Below are positions 10,196 through 20,522 of a stretch of DNA of 64,000 bases, piece by piece. Both the position numbers and the translations under genes were made by a program. The DNA lies in NCBI GenBank assembly GCA_021927905.1, contig BLLK01000022.1, positions 1,674,001 to 1,738,000 on the forward strand. Direction: 5' to 3'. The notes under the pieces were generated by a model, which searched no databases, was not told the origin of the DNA, and was given only the letters and a program-made list of their open reading frames with translations. This stretch comes from Chaetoceros tenuissimus (lineage: Eukaryota; Bacillariophyta; Thalassiosirophyceae; Chaetocerotales; Chaetocerotaceae). The stretch's first letter is position 1, and each line of letters starts with the position of its first letter.

Positions 10196-11503
10196 TTAAC
10201 CCTCGTTCCAAAGTCCACTATCAATGCATCTCTTCATATGCAATGTAGCTTCTTCTTCAGTCATTTCCATCAATGCTTGCTTGAGCATGTCGGTGTTTCT
10301 AGTCTCAAACGCCTCTTGCATACTTGCAGGCAAACTCTCAAACACTTCTACTGGATCAAGTCCTCCAGGTCCAAGTCTCTCTTCCCTTGGGATATCATTC
10401 AAGTCAGTTCCTTCCTCCAAAGCCCTCTCTTCATCAATCTCCTTCTTCTTGACAACAGCTCTCTTGATCAAATTCTGAATAAATCCTTCCAAACCAGTCA
10501 AAAATCCTTGTAAATGCTCTGCCTCTTCAAGTCGTTTAAAAAACGGATTAATGACATTACCAGGATGAGTCCGCATAGTCTTTGCAAGTTCAGCAATATT
10601 GGATATAATTTGCGATTGTCTAGCAGTCAATCTCATTTTCTCTCTCATTCCATTCATTTCATCTTCCAATGATGCCAACAAGAGATAATTGGATGCATTT
10701 TCTTGAAGCATAATGTCTCCATGTAGCAATAGGAATTCACGTGATTTATCAAGGGATGAGATGGTCATGAATTCTTCCATTACATCTGCGTATTTTTCAG
10801 TAAAGTCATGATAGGAAAGCATGGAAATAGATGCATGATCTGGTCCAGCTTTGGGTTTGACAGGTGCCGGTGCTGGTTTGACAATTGGCTTTGGTGCCGG
10901 AGCAGGTTTAGCAGCTTCCACTTTCTTTTCCACCGGTTTTGTTTCCTTCTTTTCAATAGGTTTTGAAGCAGGAGCAGAAGTAGAAGTAGCTTCGGATTTC
11001 TTCACTTCTGTTTTCTTGACAGTTCCACTAGTTTCCTTCTTTTCTACAGGTTCGTCAGGAAGTGCATATCCCGTCTCGCTAAACTTATTCTCACCAGCTT
11101 TAGGATTAATGATAGTTCTTTCTTCCACAACATGACACATATTATCCACATTCCACTTTTTATTCTTTTCATAGTCGTCTAATTTTTTCAGACGAGCTTC
11201 ATTGGCCTTTTTCAAAGCCTCAACTTCCGCCTCGAGTCCATCTTTATCTTCTAGTTCATCATCACTGTCATCGGATGTGTCGAGACTTGCAAGGGTTTGA
11301 GTTAATTCTTGAATACGGAGATTGGTGGATTTCATTTCCTTTTGAATTTTGATTTTATCTGCTTCCTCTCTTTCTTCACGATCTACTCGAGATCTGTGTT
11401 TCATGCGGAACCAAGATTCGCGATCAATGTTTGGGTGCACGTCATCTTCATCGTCGGACAGTTCAATGTTGTCCCATTTCGAGTAGTCAAAGGGTTTGCT
11501 CAT
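10196..11503 (-). CDS. CDC37: Hsp90 co-chaperone Cdc37
   Basis: A single-exon 435-residue protein. The N-terminus, YSKWDNIELSDDEDD followed by HPNID and a WFRMKHR block, is the Cdc37 kinase-binding signature, including the conserved Ser in SDDED that CK2 phosphorylates in known homologues. Residues 35-140 are a charged coiled coil. Residues 150-230 form a Pro/Ala/Lys linker with repeated PAPAPKP and VEKKE stretches. From about 233 (SISMLSYHDFTEKYADVMEEF) the Hsp90-binding middle domain follows, with a LGPGGLDPVEVFESLP motif near 385 and a C-terminal helical segment. Cdc37 loads protein kinases onto Hsp90 in the cytosol. The coding sequence looks intact and conserved, unlike the fast-evolving arrays nearby. 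Confidence 0.93.
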   Translation of the reverse strand: MSKPFDYSKWDNIELSDDEDDVHPNIDRESWFRMKHRSRVDREEREEADKIKIQKEMKSTNLRIQELTQTLASLDTSDDSDDELEDKDGLEAEVEALKKANEARLKKLDDYEKNKKWNVDNMCHVVEERTIINPKAGENKFSETGYALPDEPVEKKETSGTVKKTEVKKSEATSTSAPASKPIEKKETKPVEKKVEAAKPAPAPKPIVKPAPAPVKPKAGPDHASISMLSYHDFTEKYADVMEEFMTISSLDKSREFLLLHGDIMLQENASNYLLLASLEDEMNGMREKMRLTARQSQIISNIAELAKTMRTHPGNVINPFFKRLEEAEHLQGFLTGLEGFIQNLIKRAVVKKKEIDEERALEEGTDLNDIPREERLGPGGLDPVEVFESLPASMQEAFETRNTDMLKQALMEMTEEEATLHMKRCIDSGLWNEG

Positions 11504-11908
11504 CTTTTAATATACGTGTTTGTGATGTAATATTGTATGCTAGGGAGATGATTGTAATTCCTATCCTAGTTTCATAGGCAATGAGGTAATAATACGGATC
11601 CATGATGCATTTGCAAGAAGAGCAGCATCGTGAGTTCTTTTGTGAGCCCTATCGGGTCGGGAGTTTAGGGTTCTCGTGCTTCTTCGTCATTGTTGTAAAT
11701 TGCATGTCAATTGATTACTGACAGGTGTCGATGTAAAAGAAGAACGCTTTCTATTTTACGAGTTACTTAGATAAGGATACGGTAAGATGTAAGATACTCT
11801 CTCCAGCACAAAAATAATGTATGGATGTGCGATGAGACAAATTTAAGATCTTTTCCATAATATCTTGCAGAAGTTGGCTTCGATTAAATCTTTACATATA
11901 TTCAACCA
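11504..11908. promoter_or_regulatory. Divergent promoter region between CDC37 and the flavin oxidase gene
   Basis: About 400 bases between two start codons on opposite strands, so it must hold both promoters. I see no perfect palindrome or clear TATA box at a decisive distance, and no supported open frame. Confidence 0.45.
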
Positions 11909-13768
11909 ATGAAATCAATAGCTGTACTTTATGCAGCTTTATTATGTGCTCCAAATGGAGTAATGAATGTCTATGCTAGTGAGAAACAGTTGCAAGAGAA
12001 GGGTACTGTTCGACGCACTAAAAAGAAGGGTGTCACAAAAAAGAAGGCGAAGGCGTCTACTTCTATGGAAGCTATTGTAGATGTAGCTATTATTGGTGCT
12101 GGTTTCGGTGGCTTACATATAGCAGATGCTCTCTTGTATGATCCTCTAGAGGAAAATAAGGAGAGGGATAGTCCTACAGTCATGGTTTTAGAAGAAAAGT
12201 CGAGTGTAGGGGGAAGAGCAATTGATATAAAGTTTGATGCTGCACCTGATGTTTGGGTGGGAATGGTACGTGTAAGCTTTGTTAAGAAGGCAACCTTTGA
12301 ATTATATCTTTTCAACTGAAATATTTCTTCATCACAGGGACCATGGAGAATTATTTTCGATCAATTTCTCGGACATAGATTGATTAAGCGTTTTGGATTG
12401 GAAACGATTCCGTTCTCCATTGATCGAGGTGCAAATTCAATGACTGCAAGAGGAATGAGATCTACTAATCGGACAAAGATTGCAGATGAGAGATTTTTTA
12501 CCGACGATCCTTCCAAAGGCTTCATAGACTTTATTACTGAGGCTATTGTTGCAGCTTCGACTACCGATAGATATGATCACTCTGGAGGTCATAAATCTTT
12601 CATCACCGATCTATTCGGTGGAGAAGGATGGGAACAGTATAAATTGAATTTCCACACTTTTCGTGGAGATTATGATTTATTTTCTGTATGGGAAGAATTG
12701 GTTGCAGCTGGGAGAAGGTCATTCTTTCTATCCGGTGAAGATAGAATAAATGCTGTTCGGTCTATTGTTGGTGGGTGGAGTGTTTTGGCAAAAGCACTAG
12801 CAGCTGCGATTGAGTTCAATGAAAAGGCTACTCTCAAATTGGAAACGGAAGTCACATCTGTAGACTATGATTTGAAGGATGATGTCTATGTGCTTACAGC
12901 GAATGATGGAAACGGACAATTGAAAATTTTTGCAAAGAAGGTTGTTTTCTCTGTACCAAAATCTGCCATGGCAAAGATTCAAGGATCCATAGGAGAAGCA
13001 ATTAAATCTACAGATGGGTACAAGTCCGTGGCTCCTTATCCAGTTGCAAAAGCAGCCGCGGTGTGGGAAGATAAATGGTGGGAACCAATTTTGGGAGATG
13101 ATGATAATGATGGAATTTATAATCAGGCCCAGGGGTTTTCTGAATGCTTTCGGATGATACCATATAACTTTGAGTCAAACTATACTGCAAATGTCGTCCA
13201 TACTGCTTACACTGGGGAAGAGTGTGCACACCTCATTGATAGACTGTCAAAGTTGCCAAAGGAAGTTGCAGATGCGGAACTCATTCGGCACTTGGAACGT
13301 ATGTTTCCTGAACTGAAAGGAAATATTCCTATGCCGTTAGAATCTGCTTACATTTTTCATGATGGAGGATGGCATTTCAATCATCCTCGTACAATGACAC
13401 ACGAACAAACTCATGAATGGGCTCTTGATCCTCTAGGTGGTATTCACAAAGCACGCGTAATGATGGTGGCAGAGGCATGGGCCAGAGCAAGAGGATGGGT
13501 AGAGGCAGCATTTGATATAGGGGCTGATGCTCTGGAGAGAAACTTCAACATGACTATCCGTCCAAATGTACCTGGTTTTGTTGAAGGCTCAAGAGACTAC
13601 TGGCCTCCAAAGCAACCTTTTGAAGTTAATTGGCCGAGTAAATATTTTGGAGATGGTAGACGCAAGGCGAAAGAGTCTTTAACTTTCAGACAACTAAAAG
13701 AAACATTGGAAGATGCAGATGTAAAGAGACAACTTGTCGACATAATCGAGTTTGCCAACACGTTGTAG
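11909..13768 (+). CDS. FAD-dependent amine-oxidase-like protein, secretory
   Basis: Exon 1 is 11909-12265, the intron is 12266-12337 (GTACGT...CACAG, 72 bp) and exon 2 is 12338-13768; the join is between codons and gives 595 residues. Residues 1-24 are a likely signal peptide (VLYAALLCAPNGVMNVYASE). After a Lys-rich linker, residues 58-85 form the dinucleotide-binding fold VDVAIIGAGFGGLHIADALL (GxGxxG), and VLEEKSSVGGRA follows. Near the C-terminus VAEAWARARGWVEAAFDIG matches the GE-W-GWVEGA-SG motif that closes the FAD site in flavin amine oxidases. The substrate is unknown; a polyamine or amine oxidase or related oxidoreductase is the best guess. No ER-retention tail is present. Confidence 0.85.
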
Positions 13769-14139
13769 GAAAGGGGTAACCTCGATGCGCCAGCTGAAGA
13801 AGTACCATAGAGAAGTGCTTGTTTATTTAGTTTTTGAAGGATGGACAAGGCTGTGGAGGAAAGAAATCGGAAGTTAATTGAACAGATAATATAAAGGACT
13901 ACAACCAACTACCTGCTAGCGATTTTCCAGATTGTCAGAGGATGTTCAAAACCTAATTTGCTTTGTATCAAAGAATCATTGCGGGATACAAGAGGAAATG
14001 TCTTTATTGGAAGAAATGGGATTTAGATTGAAGAATTTGCAGTCCCATGTCTACTTTCAAAAATCGAATGAGTCGAGTCGTTTCCAGTTTCCAAATCGAA
14101 AGATTACTGCGTCCATACAACTTCCTAAATTAGAGCAGT
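13769..14139. other. Intergenic region before the ankyrin-RING array
   Basis: About 370 bases. An open frame from 13932 overlaps the next start in another frame and has no recognisable domain. Unlike most array members, I find no TGACGTCA palindrome here. Confidence 0.4.
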
Positions 14140-15990
14140 ATGAACGACGAGACACCAACAGTGACCTACATGACTTGCAGAAAAGATGAAAATGATGATG
14201 CGATTGGAGCTAGAAATAATGCTACACAAGGAAACGACAAAGACGAAATTATAATTAGGTTAGGAGCAAGTGAAGATACTTTGATCAAGTTTGACAAGGA
14301 AAAGATGGACTTATTCCTTTCAACAATGTGTAGGGAAAACATTGACTTATTCCATTCTACAATTAGTAACGATTGGAAACAGATTGAAAACTTCCTATCT
14401 AACAAATTTATTTCAAACGAGGAAAAGAGAATGGTTCTTCAAAAGCATAATTCAAGTTGCTGCAGAATAGCTCTTATATCCGGAGCTCCTTTTGGTGTGA
14501 TCAAAGGTATGATAGACCTGATAGATCCAAAGTCTCCCCATTTCCTGACTTTTGGAGATTTGGGTTCCTCGTGGCTACACTTGGCACTTCGGTTTACCAA
14601 AGCATCAATGCACCGTAACCGCATGGCAGAAAAGGTACCTTTTGATGTAATCGAGCTTCTGGTATCTCGCGGAGGTAGAAGACTTGTAAACATGCAATCA
14701 GATTGCAAATCAGACAGAGGAAGGACTTCATTGCAACTGTATTTAGGACAAGAAGAGGGACATTGTCCCAAGATTATCAATTTGCTGCTAGAGGTAGGGG
14801 GGATGGAACTGTTAGAAATAGAAGATAAAGACGGATACAGCACTAGAGACATTTCGAACGAGACACAACGAAAAATCATAATTGATTATCTCAAAACTTT
14901 GAAGGAATGTCCAAGAGTTCAGAGACAAATTGAAGCATTCGAAGATACAGCTGTGACTCCAAAAGAGTTTTACTTGTGGAACAGATATGCAGAATTCATA
15001 AAGGTGCGAACTTACTTAAATGATGAGAAAGTTTCTGGAGAGGCAAAAATGAAGTGTATCAATGCCCAAATTGGATTTGCTGGTCGTCCATTTCATTGGT
15101 TTTGTAAAAATCATGGTCCTCTTGATATAGCAGAGAAATTTGTTGACATCATGGGAAAAGACTTCTTGTTTCTTCAAGATAAGGATGGGAATAATTGTTT
15201 ACACAAAGCTTGCGATTTTTCAAATGTAGTTGACGAGCACGGCAATTACGTTTACATACCTACAGATCGTGATATTGAAGCTCATTGCGAGTTCGTTGCT
15301 TTTTTACTTTCACTAGGGGGATCGAGGCTTCTTCTGGAGACAAATAATAGGGGTGATACTGCTCTTTATAATGTGATGATGTGCAGACTAACAAACTTGG
15401 AGTGTGTAAAAGTACTTATAAAGATTGGAGGCTACGATTTGCTTGCATTCCAGGATGAAGAAAACAATTGGAGGTACGGAGGCAATACCATCCTACACTA
15501 TGCATCCTGGAGACACCAACCAGATAGAGAAGTCATCAAATACCTAGTCACTTTAGGTGGCCAACGTTTGATGGAAATTGAGAATAATAGTGGTAATAGA
15601 GCGGAAGATGATTGGTCCGATGAGCTCAAAGAATACCTTGCTTTTAACACAAAAACTTTGCCAGCATTATCTGACGACCTGCAATGCCCAATCTGTTTCG
15701 ACACTTTATACGATGTCCATGTCATTTCACAATGCTGCCATCGCTTCTGTAAGGAATGTATCACGCAGTCCTATGAAAAAAGAGGCAATACGTGTCCTGT
15801 TTGTCGAGCAAAGTTTTCCCTGGGTAATGTGAAGAAGGATCCATTGTTTGGCAAGCTAGCACTCTCCGTCAAGGAGGAGAAGGATGCAAAAGAAGTGCTT
15901 CAGGCGCAGCTTTCAGAATCACAGAAAGAGATTGAAATACTGAGGGGACAGCTACAGAATGCATTCAAACGTAAGCACGATGAATTGTAA
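14140..15990 (+). CDS. Ankyrin-like repeat/RING protein, type A, putative E3 ubiquitin ligase
   Basis: A single-exon 616-residue protein. Residues 1-55 are polar. Residues 75-500 hold ankyrin-like repeats (SWLHLALRF at about 145, RTSLQLYL at about 188, GNNCLHKACDF at about 347, TALYNVM at about 400, GNTILHYASWR at about 448). A C3HC4 RING follows at about 510-550: CPIC, then C-CHRFCKEC, then CPVC, with all eight zinc ligands present. A coiled coil closes the protein (EEKDAKEVLQAQLSESQKE) and ends in KRKHDEL. RING domains of this type recruit E2 enzymes, so it is probably a ubiquitin ligase with the repeats choosing the substrate; that role is inference. No signal peptide is present. It is the first of seven array members and is most like the broken copy at 22523-25194. 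Confidence 0.88.
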   Translation: MNDETPTVTYMTCRKDENDDAIGARNNATQGNDKDEIIIRLGASEDTLIKFDKEKMDLFLSTMCRENIDLFHSTISNDWKQIENFLSNKFISNEEKRMVLQKHNSSCCRIALISGAPFGVIKGMIDLIDPKSPHFLTFGDLGSSWLHLALRFTKASMHRNRMAEKVPFDVIELLVSRGGRRLVNMQSDCKSDRGRTSLQLYLGQEEGHCPKIINLLLEVGGMELLEIEDKDGYSTRDISNETQRKIIIDYLKTLKECPRVQRQIEAFEDTAVTPKEFYLWNRYAEFIKVRTYLNDEKVSGEAKMKCINAQIGFAGRPFHWFCKNHGPLDIAEKFVDIMGKDFLFLQDKDGNNCLHKACDFSNVVDEHGNYVYIPTDRDIEAHCEFVAFLLSLGGSRLLLETNNRGDTALYNVMMCRLTNLECVKVLIKIGGYDLLAFQDEENNWRYGGNTILHYASWRHQPDREVIKYLVTLGGQRLMEIENNSGNRAEDDWSDELKEYLAFNTKTLPALSDDLQCPICFDTLYDVHVISQCCHRFCKECITQSYEKRGNTCPVCRAKFSLGNVKKDPLFGKLALSVKEEKDAKEVLQAQLSESQKEIEILRGQLQNAFKRKHDEL

Positions 15991-16511
15991 TTGAGGTGCA
16001 AGGATATGAAGTAGGATAGGTTGAAAGAAAATCAGAATCAGGGATGGAAAGTAAGTACTGAGATTATAAAAGAAAAGTATAATATTTAGAAACTTTGTAT
16101 GATAAGATCATTTAGGAGTAGCATCCAGCAATAGAGGAGGAAAGCAATAACAATGCAGTAAATGTACATCTTTTACTACTAGTTGTGTCTTCCTAAATGG
16201 AAATTGGGTATCATGAAATAGCGTTTTTTTCTAATATCATTACATATAAATATATTTTATATGTAATGATTTACGAGTTCGACTATCTTTTTCCAAAGAG
16301 TGCGAATTTTAAATTTCCAATGCTATATCCTTCTTTCGATGTCTATGACGTCAGAAAGATTGTTCTGAATATTTTAGCCACATTTTTACGAGAGTGCAAG
16401 AAGGATCCGAGACGCAAAGATCATGATCTATAATAGGTATAAATCCAATACTCTAACTAATTGAAAGCACTAATACATTGACTCCAACATCATTCACGCA
16501 TAAGAAAATAT
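15991..16511. promoter_or_regulatory. Intergenic region with hairpin and conserved array promoter
   Basis: The first part follows the upstream stop. At 16236-16249 and 16257-16270 there is a perfect 14-bp hairpin (ATCATTACATATAA, 7-base loop). From about 16310 the sequence is the promoter block shared with the genes starting near 18913, 27864 and 30348. Confidence 0.6.
16318..16484 (+). promoter_or_regulatory. Conserved array promoter with TGACGTCA palindrome
   Basis: TGACGTCA lies at 16346-16353, 159 bases before the ATG. Around it are blocks found again upstream of three other members: ccaatgctatatcc, then GAATATTTTAGCC, then GAGTGCAAGAAGGATCCGAG, and near the start ATTGAAAGCACTAATACATT. 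TGACGTCA is the consensus CRE site bound by bZIP factors; half-sites of this kind (TGACGT) are known CO2/cAMP-responsive elements in diatoms. Its function here is inferred from conservation only. Confidence 0.65.
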
Positions 16512-18356
16512 ATGAGAAATATGGAAAGTTACAATAGTACTACAAGAGGAGCAACGAAGGAATCGTCTCCAGGTAGCATGGCGAACACCAGCACTAGCAG
16601 CGACAGGAAAGAAACGCCGACAACACAAGAAAATGACGGGCAAGAAATGGTAATGCCTGACCTTATTCCTGTGGAAATGCCTGATCTTATTCCTGTTGAG
16701 AGTGAAATAGAAAGAAAATATGATCATCTATACAAAGCATATAAAGAGAAAGATTGGGATGCTTTTGAGAAGTTCCTTTCTGATGACACTATTTCAAAGG
16801 CCGAAAAGAAGATCGTTCTCCTGAAGCACAATTCTCTGTGCTGTAGTTTGCCTATAGCCAACGGTGTCCCTATCATAATCATTCAAAAGATTATTGATTG
16901 TCTTGAAGACCACTTTTTTGGAAAGAGTGGATGCTACATGTTGGAGGAAGCATTGCTAAATAGCAGTGATGAACTTGCTGGGAGATTTCCTTTAGTAAAG
17001 TATACGACTGTCTCGTATGATGTGGTAGAGTTGTTACTATCTTTAGGCGGGGCAAATCTTGTTTATATGCAATGCCTATATGAGCAAGGAAGAAGGTCCT
17101 TGTTACAACAATATTTAGGCTGGAACGGAAAGTGCCCTAGAATCATAAAGCTACTATTGAAGGTATGCGGATTAGACCTACTAGAACTTCAAGACGAAGA
17201 CGGACTTGGAATCATGGAATTTACGAATAGAACTCAGAGGGATATCATTATTGATTATCTTCAGGGATTAGATCAAAGTCCTAGAGTTCGAAAGCATATT
17301 GAAAGTCTCACAAACACTGGAGTTACTCCAAAAGTTTTCTTTCAGTGGATTGACAATTGTGAATTTGACAGAGTTCGAGAGTATTTAGTTGATGAGGACG
17401 TGTCCAAAGAAGCTAAAATGAAATGTATCACTACAGAGAGTATTCGATTTGATCTACCGTTTCATAAGTTTTGTCAGCGTCATGGTCCTGTTGATATTGC
17501 AAAACTTTTTGTAGAAATAATGGGCACTCAGTTCTTGAAAATGAAAGATGGTGAAGGAAGTACCTGCTTACATAGCGCTTGTCATGACACATTTGCAGAA
17601 TTAATGGACATTGATTTCAGAGAACTCAATGACGAAGATTTTGATAGACATCATGATCTTATTGAATTTATACTTTCTAAAACGGGTTGGAAATTCCTAC
17701 TTGAAACAAATATCAACGATTACAGTGCTCTTGGTGAGTTGATGAGATGTCTAAGAACGGATCTAAAGTGTGTGAAACTTGTAATGAGTCTCGGGGGCAA
17801 AGAAATACTCGACCATCATGAAAAGGAAGGGACTATACTTCATTATGCGTCAGATAGAGATTTTATTGACGTAGAAGTCATCAAGTACTTGGTGTCCATT
17901 GGTGGTCCAAAATTGATGGAAGCCAAAGATCATCGTGGTAAAACGGCAGAGAGCATGTGGCCAACCAAGCTCAAGGAATACATCAACCTTGGTACAAAGA
18001 CACTACCAGAATTATGTGATGATATGGAGTGTCCAATCTGTTTTGACATCATGAACGATGTTTATATTATCACTAAATGCTGCCATCGATTCTGTAAGTA
18101 TTGCATTACTCAATCCTATGAGAAAAGAGGAAACAAATGCCCTGTTTGTAGAGCAGAGTTTTCATTTCATACTGACATTAGAAAGGATCCATTATTGGGC
18201 AAGTTTGCAATGATTGCAAAAGAAAAGGACGATAGAAACGTTGCTCTTCAATTAGAGCTCTCGGAAGCAATGCAAAGAGAGCACGTTTTAAAGGAGCAAA
18301 ACAGATCTCTCGCAGCCGAGTTGCTAATCTTGAAACAAAAGTATAGCGAGATGTGA
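16512..18356 (+). CDS. Ankyrin-like repeat/RING protein, type B, putative E3 ubiquitin ligase
   Basis: A single-exon 614-residue protein. The Ser/Thr-rich N-terminus (SMANTSTSSDRKETPTT) is shared with the other type B copies and contains a duplicated MPDLIPVE motif. The type B signature EKDWDAFEKFLSDDTISKAEKK is at about 78-100. Ankyrin-like repeats run from about 100 to 495 (STCLHSACHDT, YSALGELM, GTILHYASDR). The RING at about 502-540 reads CPIC, then C-CHRFCKYC, then CPVC, with all ligands intact. The tail is the B type (SFHTDIRKDPLLGKF, then EKDDRNVALQLELSEAMQ) and ends in KYSEM. It is one of the intact members and the only intact B gene that has both a B-type front and a B-type tail. Confidence 0.88.
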   Translation: MRNMESYNSTTRGATKESSPGSMANTSTSSDRKETPTTQENDGQEMVMPDLIPVEMPDLIPVESEIERKYDHLYKAYKEKDWDAFEKFLSDDTISKAEKKIVLLKHNSLCCSLPIANGVPIIIIQKIIDCLEDHFFGKSGCYMLEEALLNSSDELAGRFPLVKYTTVSYDVVELLLSLGGANLVYMQCLYEQGRRSLLQQYLGWNGKCPRIIKLLLKVCGLDLLELQDEDGLGIMEFTNRTQRDIIIDYLQGLDQSPRVRKHIESLTNTGVTPKVFFQWIDNCEFDRVREYLVDEDVSKEAKMKCITTESIRFDLPFHKFCQRHGPVDIAKLFVEIMGTQFLKMKDGEGSTCLHSACHDTFAELMDIDFRELNDEDFDRHHDLIEFILSKTGWKFLLETNINDYSALGELMRCLRTDLKCVKLVMSLGGKEILDHHEKEGTILHYASDRDFIDVEVIKYLVSIGGPKLMEAKDHRGKTAESMWPTKLKEYINLGTKTLPELCDDMECPICFDIMNDVYIITKCCHRFCKYCITQSYEKRGNKCPVCRAEFSFHTDIRKDPLLGKFAMIAKEKDDRNVALQLELSEAMQREHVLKEQNRSLAAELLILKQKYSEM

Positions 18357-18612
18357 ACATTTAGCTACTAGCATTTGATGCTCAAACAAGTCTTTACGGA
18401 ATTGAGAATACTAAGGTTATTCATAGGGATGGTTTTTGCTTCCCATCTGATCACCAATGCAGCATCTCGATAGCTTGTAATATGAATAAGCATTCTCATA
18501 CTTTGTCCGTAGAAACATTCAACTTCATTGATAATTATCACTGAGTTATTAGGCATTCTCTCGTTTTCAAATCCTCCTCAGAGACGACATAAGAATGCGA
18601 TTTGAAATTATT

Positions 18613-18841
18613 TCCAATGCTATATCCTTTGTCATTGACGTCAGAAAGACATTTCTATTGTTCTGAAGATTTTAGCCTACATTTTCACGAGTGCAAGAAG
18701 GATCCGAGACCAGACGCAAAAGAAGGTGATGGAACAGGATAGAACCACCCCACAGCAAACAGTATACTCGTTCTCCATCATTACACTCTCACGCTAATTC
18801 AAGCTCTAATCAAAGTCTATTGAAAGCACTAATACATTGAC
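18613..18841 (+). promoter_or_regulatory. Conserved array promoter with TGACGTCA palindrome (copy 2)
   Basis: TGACGTCA lies at 18636-18643 in the context cattTGACGTCAgaaag, inside the same ccaatgctatatcc / GTGCAAGAAGGATCCGAG block as copy 1. The ATTGAAAGCACTAATACATT block lies at about 18819-18840. The gene it drives is a pseudogene, so the promoter has outlived its reading frame. Confidence 0.6.
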
Positions 18842-18912
18842 TCTTTTAGATATTACGTATGGGACACAATTGAGCAGAGGGCAAAGAGCAACAATTGAAG
18901 GGCGGCAGCATC

Positions 18913-19951
18913 ATGAATAACAACACCAGTAGCAGCGACAGGGATGAAACTTCGACCTCACAAGAAGAAAATGACGGACAAGAAATACCAGGATCTGGAT
19001 CTATCCAGAAGCTGAAGGACATTGACATTAAGTCAAAACAGGAGAGTTTGTATAAAGTATGTAAAGAGAAAGATTGGGATACTTATAAAAGTTCCTTTCT
19101 GATGAAACTATTTCAAACGCAGACAAGAAGCTGGTTCTTCAAAAGAACTCTTCTTTCGGCTGTAGAATGCCAATATACCATGGTGCTCCTATTACATTAA
19201 TCCAAAAGATTATTGATTTTCTTGGAAATCTCTTTATTGGAGAAAGTGGATTCTCGATGTTACTGGCAGCATTACCCAATATTAGCGATGTTCCTACTTG
19301 AAACAAATGATGACGATGACAGTGCTCTTTCTGACTTCATGAGGTCTCTAAGAACGGATCTGAAGTGTGTAAAAAGTGTTGTGAATTTAGGTGGGAAAGA
19401 GTTACTTGAGTATCAAGGGTGGTCGGGGACTATTTCACCATGCATCAGAAAGAGAGAACATTGACAAAGAAGTCATCAAATACTTGGTTTCCGTGGGTGG
19501 TCCAAAATTGACTGATGCCAAAAATATTTGGGGTAAAAAGGCAGAATCTAAGTGGTCAACTGAGCTCAAGGAATACATCGACCTTGGTACAAAGACACTA
19601 CCAGAATTGTGTGACGACTTGAAGTGTCCGATCTGTTTTGATATCATGAGCAATGTTCACGTTATTACTAAATGCTGCCATCGCTTCTGTAAGAGCTGTA
19701 TTACTCAATCGTTCGAAAAAAGAGGAAACAAATGCCCTGTTTGTAAAACAAAGGTTTCCTTTCATACTGGCATTAGAAAGGATCCATTATTAGGCAAGAT
19801 CACAATGTTAGCAAAAGAAAAGGATGATAGAAATGTCTCTCTTCAATTAGAGCTCTCGGAAGCAATGCAAAGAGAGCACGTTCTAAAGCAGCAAAATAGA
19901 GCTCTTGTAGCTGAGTTGCTGAATTTGAAAAGAAAGCATGAAGAGATGTAA
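18913..19951 (+). pseudogene. Ankyrin-RING pseudogene, type B, with deletion and frameshifts
   Basis: The reading frame starts at ATG 18913 like its relatives, then breaks. After KEKDWDTY, near 19085, one base is missing relative to the gene at 16512 and the frame is lost. At about 19291 the sequence jumps from the first repeats (agcgatg) straight to the FLLETND region, a loss of roughly 720 bp or 240 codons. Near 19428 a further 2-base loss shifts the frame before HHASERENID. The RING (CPIC, C-CHRFCKSC, CPVC) and the B-type tail ending in KHEEM remain readable at about 19620-19951. With three independent lesions it cannot make the family protein. A product from an internal start covering only the RING and coiled coil is conceivable but unsupported. 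Confidence 0.88.
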
Positions 19952-20522
19952 AAATATGGCTACAAGTATTTGATGCCCAAACAAATCTTCATGCAATTTG
20001 AAACCAGTAGTAGTCAGTTACGGCAGTATTTCATTTCTAACCCATATTCCTTGTGTAGACAACCAACATAGTATATAACATAATCACATTTTGTAGGACA
20101 ATTATCTTTTGAACTATCAGATTTAGGTTGTTAAAATTCTATTAGTTTTGCACATCGCCTTCTGCAAACTTGTCATGAAAATGGATTATTAAAATAAGAA
20201 TAATCGAAAAAATCATAGCCCTCTCTCATAGTAAGGTTTGTGTTTGACACTGAAAATTCCTCTACATCCTTCAAAAATAAAAGCAATATTGAATCCCCAC
20301 CAGTTGTTTCCCAAATGAAAATGAAAAGTTTGGTTCAATGTTGCTCGTCTAAAAATACTAAAATAGCTTTCAATAATCCAATGACGTCATGATAAAACTG
20401 AGTGAGCAACAAGTAACAAAGCAACATAGAGAGACAATAGAGCAACCCGTCTACTCGTATGCATATTGCATACATCTACTTCTAATAGTAGACTATATGA
20501 TCTAGATACAATCTCATATTGA
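19952..20522. promoter_or_regulatory. Intergenic region with TGACGTCA at 20382-20389
   Basis: About 570 A/T-rich bases. The only clear signal is TGACGTCA at 20382-20389, 133 bases before the ATG at 20523. The longer conserved promoter blocks of the type B genes are not evident here, so the palindrome alone is shared. Confidence 0.5.

Noticed and set aside
11429-11445. CACGTCAT in the CDC37 region as another CRE site
   Set aside because: It is only a half-site and lies inside the coding sequence.
13932-14189. Open frame overlapping the first ankyrin-RING start
   Set aside because: Different frame from the gene, no domain, and no paralogue has it.
15970-15990. C-terminal KRKHDEL of type A ankyrin-RING proteins as an ER-retrieval HDEL signal
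   Set aside because: The proteins have no signal peptide and carry a cytosolic-type RING; one copy ends HDDL and the type B copies end EEM or SEM. Probably coincidence, though the KRK could be part of a nuclear signal.
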